Positions 59,478 through 64,000 of a stretch of 64,000 nt of DNA are shown here, in pieces. This DNA comes from an uncultured Lachnospiraceae bacterium (GTDB taxonomy: Bacteria; Bacillota; Clostridia; Lachnospirales; Lachnospiraceae), in the NCBI GenBank assembly GCA_947625205.1, contig CANQNN010000004.1:62001-126000 (forward strand), read 5' to 3'. How positions within the stretch are numbered: position 1 is the first letter of the stretch; every line of letters begins with the position of its first letter. Made by a program: the position numbers and the translations under genes. The notes beneath the pieces are model-generated. The model worked only from the letters and a program-made list of their open reading frames with translations, did not search any database and was not told the DNA's origin.

Positions 59478-61076
59478 TTACCACAAATAATCCAGAAGAC
59501 CTAAATCATCGTTCAGTTTGTATATGATCTCCAGCAGATCCGCTTCTGTCATTTCAAAAAAGGCCCTTGTGGGCTTCACATCGGTTCTTACGCCGCCGGA
59601 CAGCGGTTCAACGCTGATGTCCCCGGTAATCTTAAGATAGTCCTCGCCGTCCACGGCAAAAGATACCTCGTCCAGAGCAAGATCGATACTTTCACCCTTA
59701 ACAATATCGTCAAAGCTTCCGGCCATAATAAATTCTACGTCGTCTGTTTCATCTCTGAACGTACATGACACGTCAAATTCATCCGTCGATGCGTCACACT
59801 CCGAAACCAGATTCATTTTCCAGAGTGTCTCATTTGCCTGCACCCACTTAAGATCCATATCCATATTATATATGTCGCTGTCACTTGTCTGCTGCAGCTG
59901 GCAGATCACTTCTCTTGTCTCGCCGTCCAGACCGCTTACCGCCAGTTTACCCTGAATCATGTCCACGCTCTTCTTTTCGCCAAGGAAGAAAATCTCCCCT
60001 TCCACAGACGCCTCACCGTCCAGCATCTCAACCGGTTCCTCCAGCATAATGCTTTCTATGCGGTTTTTCCCGCCTATCTCAAACAGAAAGCTTACATCGG
60101 ATGTGATCAGCTTATCATAATCATACATAAACCACATTTCTTCCAGATTCTCTTCGCCATAGATACTGTCCATCAGACTCTTCAGGAGCCGGTCGCTCTC
60201 CTTCGCCGGAAAAGTTACCCGGTAAAGTCCCTTGCCGGCTTTGTCGATAGTCATTGCCTCACGGCACGCCTCCAGCTTATCTTCCAAATCACCCATTGAG
60301 GAAGACAGATTTTTCCAATCCCTGACGGAAAGCTTTCCGTCGCCGCCCGCAAAAAGGTCGATCGTAAAATCCTCCATGTCAAGCGGATATATCTGTCCGA
60401 AAACGGAGCTGTTGTACTGGCTTACCACATTTTCATTCCCGATGTACATATCTTCCAGATACAATTCCGGCACAGAGAAGCAGAACACCTCGTCATTGGC
60501 ATACAGCCCTAGATGCACAAGGTCAACATTCATCATGCTAAGCGTTGTATCGGCGCTCAGTTCCTTACCCCGCATGTCTTTATAATAATCCATATCAACG
60601 CCGAGCGTAATGCCCTGTGATATTTCATTTGCAGTGCAGTCAAGACGGGTCCTGACATGCCCGCCGTCCTCCTGCATCATCTGCATGATCTCATCCATTC
60701 CCAGTTTATCCGACAGCGGATTACCGGTCCGGACAAATTCAGCGGCAAGATTCTCTAGTCCCTTTGCCACCTTATAGGAGGGCGTACTTCTAAAATATGC
60801 CATAGCGCCGACTCCTATGCCCAAAACAGCGACAACGGCGCAGACGATCCCGATAATGACCCCGGATGATATCTTCTTCCTGTTGCCGCCGGGCTCATAC
60901 GGGCGTATCACCTGATTGCCCGGATTTCCCTGCTGATACGGATTGTGGTTATACGGATCGTTTGGCTGTCCGTACATATCGCCCGGCTGGCCGTATGGGC
61001 TGTCAGGCTGTCGATACATATTATCCGGCTGGCCGTAAGGATTGTTGCCGTTGTTGTTCTGATTCATTCCATCCAT
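59478..61076 (-). CDS. membrane-anchored extracytoplasmic protein with GQP-rich N terminus
   Basis: A 532-residue protein. The N terminus has repeated NMYRQPDSPYGQPGDMY-like units (about 15-45), then a single membrane helix (about 72-95, GVIIGIVCAVVAVLGIGVGAMAYF). The 430-residue external domain is beta-rich and acidic, reminiscent of DUF6583-type proteins. It may be a substrate-binding or sensor component. AGGGG lies 7 nt before the ATG. Co-transcribed with the ATPase. Confidence 0.65.
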   Translation of the reverse strand: MDGMNQNNNGNNPYGQPDNMYRQPDSPYGQPGDMYGQPNDPYNHNPYQQGNPGNQVIRPYEPGGNRKKISSGVIIGIVCAVVAVLGIGVGAMAYFRSTPSYKVAKGLENLAAEFVRTGNPLSDKLGMDEIMQMMQEDGGHVRTRLDCTANEISQGITLGVDMDYYKDMRGKELSADTTLSMMNVDLVHLGLYANDEVFCFSVPELYLEDMYIGNENVVSQYNSSVFGQIYPLDMEDFTIDLFAGGDGKLSVRDWKNLSSSMGDLEDKLEACREAMTIDKAGKGLYRVTFPAKESDRLLKSLMDSIYGEENLEEMWFMYDYDKLITSDVSFLFEIGGKNRIESIMLEEPVEMLDGEASVEGEIFFLGEKKSVDMIQGKLAVSGLDGETREVICQLQQTSDSDIYNMDMDLKWVQANETLWKMNLVSECDASTDEFDVSCTFRDETDDVEFIMAGSFDDIVKGESIDLALDEVSFAVDGEDYLKITGDISVEPLSGGVRTDVKPTRAFFEMTEADLLEIIYKLNDDLGLLDYLW

Positions 61077-61140
61077 TATGTTTCCCCTCTCATCACTTCA
61101 TTTTATCCCATTGTACTGTTACTGTTCCGGCGCGCTGTGT

Positions 61141-61866
61141 CTAAAACAGTCCCGTCAATGCCTCGCCTCTTAAATTCCTGTCTATCTGACTTAAAACGCC
61201 GTTCTTCATGACATAGAGCTTATCGCACAGCGACAGTTCTCCTTCCTCATGAGTTGCGATAACGACCGTGCCATGCCGTGCCAGATAGAGCTGTAAATAT
61301 TTCCGTATATCTTCTTTGCAGACAAGATCGAGCGCCGCGCCCGGTTCGTCCATCAGAAGCACCGGCGGCATTCCGGCCATAGCAATGCCGATACTGACCC
61401 GTTTCTTCATACCGCCCGACAGCTTACCGGCTCTTTCTGTGACAAATTCTCCGATACCAAGAACACCCAGAAATCCGTCTTTTAATTCGTGCAGAAGCTC
61501 CTCTTTATCTGGATACCACAGGCGCAGATTATCATAGACGCTAAGCTCCGGCATCAGAGGATTCTCCTGCGGAACATATCCGGTCATCCTCCGGATCAGC
61601 TCACGGTCACACCGCATCCGGCCGCTTCTGTTTCCCCGTCCGCCTGCGGCGCTTCTTCTCCACGCCGCTCTGCCACCGTACAGAACCGTCCCGGCATCCG
61701 GCCTCAATACGCCTGCCAGGATCGACAAAAAGGTGGATTTTCCACAGCCGTTAGCGCCGACAATGCCGATGCACTCACCCTTGCCGGCCGTAAATGATGC
61801 TCCTTTTAAAATTTGCCTTTTGCCGTATGAACTTGAGATGCCTGTCACCGTGATCATATTTTCCAT
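61141..61866 (-). CDS. ABC transporter ATP-binding protein
   Basis: A 241-residue ATPase. Walker A GANGCGKST, signature LSGGMKKRV, Walker B VLLMDEP and the switch His in IATHEEGEL. An Arg/Gly-rich insertion (about 65-90) between the A-loop and Q-loop regions is unusual. It leads the operon with the two ABC-2 permeases. No good ribosome binding site is visible. Probably a drug, lantibiotic or cell-envelope exporter of the ABC-2 type. Confidence 0.9.
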   Translation of the reverse strand: MENMITVTGISSSYGKRQILKGASFTAGKGECIGIVGANGCGKSTFLSILAGVLRPDAGTVLYGGRAAWRRSAAGGRGNRSGRMRCDRELIRRMTGYVPQENPLMPELSVYDNLRLWYPDKEELLHELKDGFLGVLGIGEFVTERAGKLSGGMKKRVSIGIAMAGMPPVLLMDEPGAALDLVCKEDIRKYLQLYLARHGTVVIATHEEGELSLCDKLYVMKNGVLSQIDRNLRGEALTGLF

Positions 61867-61897
61867 ATTATCATATTAACACAGTTCTTAACAAAAA

Positions 61898-61927
61898 GAA
61901 ACGCCAAAGCCTGCACTTTGACGTTTC
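61898..61927 (-). terminator. terminator of the etf operon
   Basis: GAAACGTCAAAG pairs with CTTTGGCGTTTC around TGCAGG; on the minus strand TTTCTTTTTGTT follows. Confidence 0.85.
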
Positions 61928-61995
61928 TGATGTTTCCACTTATTGCCTGTCTGTAAACCCGCATTCGGGTGCTCTTTTCTAAGGCATACCGGCTG

Positions 61996-63042
61996 TTATT
62001 TTGCAGCGGCAAGCTCCGCTTTGATAGCTTCCGTGAGCTTCGGAACGATCTTATTCAGGTCGCCCACAACGCCGTAGTCTGCTACGTCAAAGATCGGGGC
62101 ATCGGCATCCTTATTGATGGCAATGATGATATCGGATTCTTCCATACCTGCCACGTGCTGAATAGCACCGGAAATACCGATCGCAAAATATACGTTAGGA
62201 CGAACGGTCTTACCGGTCTGCCCTACCTGCAGATCCTTCGGCTTCCAGCCGGCATCCACTACCGCACGGGAGCAGCTTACCGTACCGCCAAGCACATCCG
62301 CCAGATCCTCCAGTATCTTGAAATTCTCCGGGCTGCCTACGCCACGGCCGCCGGATACCAGGATCTTGGCATCCATGATATCTACCGTCTCCGTAACCGC
62401 CTTAACGATATCCAGAATCTCCACATACTTGTTATCCGGTGTAAATCCGGGATTAAATTCTTCTACAACAGCCTTTGCGCCCTTAACCGGTTCGATCTTC
62501 TGCATAACGCCTGCACGTACCGTAGCCATCTGGGGACGGTTGTAAGGGCATGCGATCGTTGCGATCGTATTACCGCCAAATGCCGGACGGGTCATAAGAA
62601 GCTGGTTATGAAGCTGCTCCTGCCCCGGAACCGCCTGAAGCGGGAAATCACCGATCTCAAGGACGGTACAATCTGCTGTCAGACCGGTGGCAACTCTTGC
62701 GGATACTCTCGGACCAAGATCACGGCCGATCGCTGTAGCGCCTACCAGCATGATCTCAGGTTTATACTTGTTGATAACAGAAGCAAGCGCATGCGCATAA
62801 GGCTCTGTTCTGTAATCCTTAAGCTCCGGATCGTCTACCACGATCACCTTGTCTGCGCCGTACTCGGCAAGCTGGTCAGCCAGCCCTTTGATGCCGGAAC
62901 CGATCAATACTGCCGTAACTTCCGTATTTAAATCTTTAGCGAGGTCTTTAGCTTTGCCAAGCAGCTCGAACGCAATACTGCTGATCTCGTTGTCTACCTG
63001 TTGAGCAAAGACGTATACTCCCTTGTATTCTTCTAAGTTCAT
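61996..63042 (-). CDS. etfA: electron-transfer flavoprotein alpha subunit
   Basis: A 348-residue flavoprotein subunit. The C-terminal FAD-binding domain has VSGGRGVGSPENF, VGQTGKTVRPNVYFAIGISGA-like and DADAPIFDVADYGVVGD motifs. With EtfB it transfers electrons from NADH to an acyl-CoA dehydrogenase and, in clostridia, usually bifurcates to ferredoxin. GGAGG precedes the ATG at 6 nt. It ends the bcd-etfB-etfA operon. Confidence 0.97.
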   Translation of the reverse strand: MNLEEYKGVYVFAQQVDNEISSIAFELLGKAKDLAKDLNTEVTAVLIGSGIKGLADQLAEYGADKVIVVDDPELKDYRTEPYAHALASVINKYKPEIMLVGATAIGRDLGPRVSARVATGLTADCTVLEIGDFPLQAVPGQEQLHNQLLMTRPAFGGNTIATIACPYNRPQMATVRAGVMQKIEPVKGAKAVVEEFNPGFTPDNKYVEILDIVKAVTETVDIMDAKILVSGGRGVGSPENFKILEDLADVLGGTVSCSRAVVDAGWKPKDLQVGQTGKTVRPNVYFAIGISGAIQHVAGMEESDIIIAINKDADAPIFDVADYGVVGDLNKIVPKLTEAIKAELAAAK

Positions 63043-63063
63043 GATAATCCTCCAATCTGCTTA

Positions 63064-63846
63064 TTAGATAACATGCTTTACTTTTAACTTGTCAACAATG
63101 TAGCTTACCGACTCATCAGGATCGAGCGTTACCTTCTCACCGGCGCCTTTTCTTACTTTATCGGACGCCTTGGCGATCTTCGTCGGCGAACCTGCCAGTC
63201 CAAGATTGGAATCGTCTACATCTTTTAAGTCTGCTCTGCCCCATACGGTGATCTCCTTCTGATATGCATCGAAGATACCGCCCGGCGTCATATATCTGGG
63301 CTCATTCAGCTCGGAAAGAGCCGTGATCAGACAGGGCATTTTAGCCTTAAGAACATGATATCTGTCTTCGTACTGACGCTCGACAACAACGCTGTCGCCG
63401 TCAATCTTGATATTCTGTGCATAAGAGATTACAGGAATATTCAGATGCTCGGATATCTGCGGGCCAACCTGGGCCGTATCGCCATCGATCGCCTGACGTC
63501 CTGTGATGATCAGATCATAGTCCAAATTTCTGATCGCTCCGGCAATCGTTGTGGAGGTAGCCCATGTATCCGCGCCGCCAAGAACTCTGTCCGTTACCAG
63601 AATGCCCTTGTCGGCTCCCATAGCCATAGCCTCACGAAGAACCTCTTCCGCCTTGGGAAGACCCATCGTTACAACCGTTACTTCTGCGCCGTACTGATCT
63701 TTTAATCTGAGTGCTGCTTCCAGACCGGCTTTATCATCCGGGTTCATGATCGTGAGCATGGCGCCTCTGTCGAGAGTTCCGTCAGGATTGAACTTTACGC
63801 CGCCCTTTGTATCGGGAACCTGTTTTATACAAACAACAATCTTCAT
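63064..63846 (-). CDS. etfB: electron-transfer flavoprotein beta subunit
   Basis: A 260-residue subunit with the EtfB signature VVCIKQVPDTKGGVKFNPDG and the flavin/AMP-site region GRQAIDGDTAQVGPQI. In bifurcating ETFs this subunit holds the bifurcating FAD; the sequence is compatible with that. AAGGAG precedes the ATG at 9 nt. It is 21 nt before etfA. Confidence 0.97.
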   Translation of the reverse strand: MKIVVCIKQVPDTKGGVKFNPDGTLDRGAMLTIMNPDDKAGLEAALRLKDQYGAEVTVVTMGLPKAEEVLREAMAMGADKGILVTDRVLGGADTWATSTTIAGAIRNLDYDLIITGRQAIDGDTAQVGPQISEHLNIPVISYAQNIKIDGDSVVVERQYEDRYHVLKAKMPCLITALSELNEPRYMTPGGIFDAYQKEITVWGRADLKDVDDSNLGLAGSPTKIAKASDKVRKGAGEKVTLDPDESVSYIVDKLKVKHVI

Positions 63847-63878
63847 TGTATTTCTCTCCTTATATTATTATTTTTCTA

Positions 63879-64000
63879 TTATTTCAGCATTGCACCGGAG
63901 ATGACCATACGCTGAACTTCGCTTGTTCCTTCGTAGATCTCCGTGATCTTGGCGTCACGCATCATACGCTCCACATCGTACTCTCTGATGTAGCCGTAAC
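63879..64000 (-). CDS. bcd: acyl-CoA dehydrogenase, C-terminal fragment (probable butyryl-CoA dehydrogenase)
   Basis: Only the last 39 codons are inside the window; the gene continues beyond 64000. The end reads [20 protein letters not shown] then [15 protein letters not shown], the C-terminal signature of acyl-CoA dehydrogenases (RDAKI-x-IYEGTSE-x-QR). Placement before etfB and etfA fits the bcd-etfBA unit of butyrate-forming clostridia. The identity as butyryl-CoA specific is inferred from context. Partial. Confidence 0.85.
   Translation of the reverse strand, partial: YGYIREYDVERMMRDAKITEIYEGTSEVQRMVISGAMLK

Overview
The window reads as a chromosomal segment of a Gram-positive, spore-forming anaerobe of the class Clostridia, most likely family Lachnospiraceae. 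This is inferred from gene content only: the tig-clpP-clpX-lon-engB block, a small acid-soluble spore protein, a bcd-etfB-etfA (butyryl-CoA dehydrogenase/electron-transfer flavoprotein) operon at the right edge, an ECF-type thiamine transporter under a TPP riboswitch, and strong AGGAGG-type ribosome binding sites. No rRNA, tRNA, CRISPR array, intact insertion sequence or prophage was recognised.

Layout. 0-2.7 kb: a Crh/HPr-like protein and a two-gene putative DNA-repair pair (DUF4130-type protein plus radical-SAM protein). 2.7-5.0 kb: an A+T-rich accessory patch with a membrane-anchored Mrr-like nuclease, an orphan ORF and a small Cro/C1 regulator. 5.0-11.8 kb: a PAS protein and gltBD (glutamate synthase) with a promoter and a highly structured leader. 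12-14.3 kb: a RelE/Phd toxin-antitoxin pair, a transglutaminase-like protein, an aminoglycoside nucleotidyltransferase relative that lacks its catalytic half, and a Nudix hydrolase. 14.5-15.5 kb: promoter, TPP riboswitch and thiT. 15.5-22.6 kb: nitrilase/DUF2130/corrinoid-activation-like operon, small membrane proteins, a D-2-hydroxyacid dehydrogenase and an AI-2E-family permease. 22.5-29.6 kb: engB, lon, clpX, clpP, tig and an SASP gene. 29.8-37.9 kb: DJ-1 protein, DUF1189 protein, CYTH protein, LacI regulator with malQ and a tandem operator, HAD phosphatase, DUF6062 protein and a TetR regulator. 38-45.9 kb: MocR regulator, DUF2225, glnS, a DHH phosphoesterase and an mtnA/class II aldolase pair that fits 5'-deoxyadenosine/methylthioadenosine salvage through DHAP. 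45.9-49.3 kb: four genes of unknown function ending in an ankyrin protein, possibly an immunity-gene cluster. 49.6-55 kb: ECF sigma/anti-sigma pair, a broken AraC regulator, a HELLH membrane protein, GNAT, P-loop and membrane-HTH proteins. 55.2-61.9 kb: a six-gene operon of ABC exporter subunits, a small Cys-rich protein, a membrane-anchored protein and cardiolipin synthase. 61.9-64 kb: etfA, etfB and the 3' end of an acyl-CoA dehydrogenase gene.

Almost all genes lie on the minus strand. The exceptions (the Cro/C1 regulator, thiT, CYTH, DUF6062, TetR) are single genes, three of them with a good sigma-A-like promoter.

Most notable points: a gltB leader with two long hairpins; a thiT expression platform in which the ribosome binding site is also the 3' arm of a terminator-like hairpin; the mtnA-aldolase pair separated by a roughly 135-nt palindromic element; an ABC permease whose start is recovered only if an A7 tract is read as A8; two genes that carry internal deletions of their functional core (AadA-like and AraC); a 15-bp coding repeat in lon; and two related palindromic intergenic repeats at about 49.4 and 53.2 kb.
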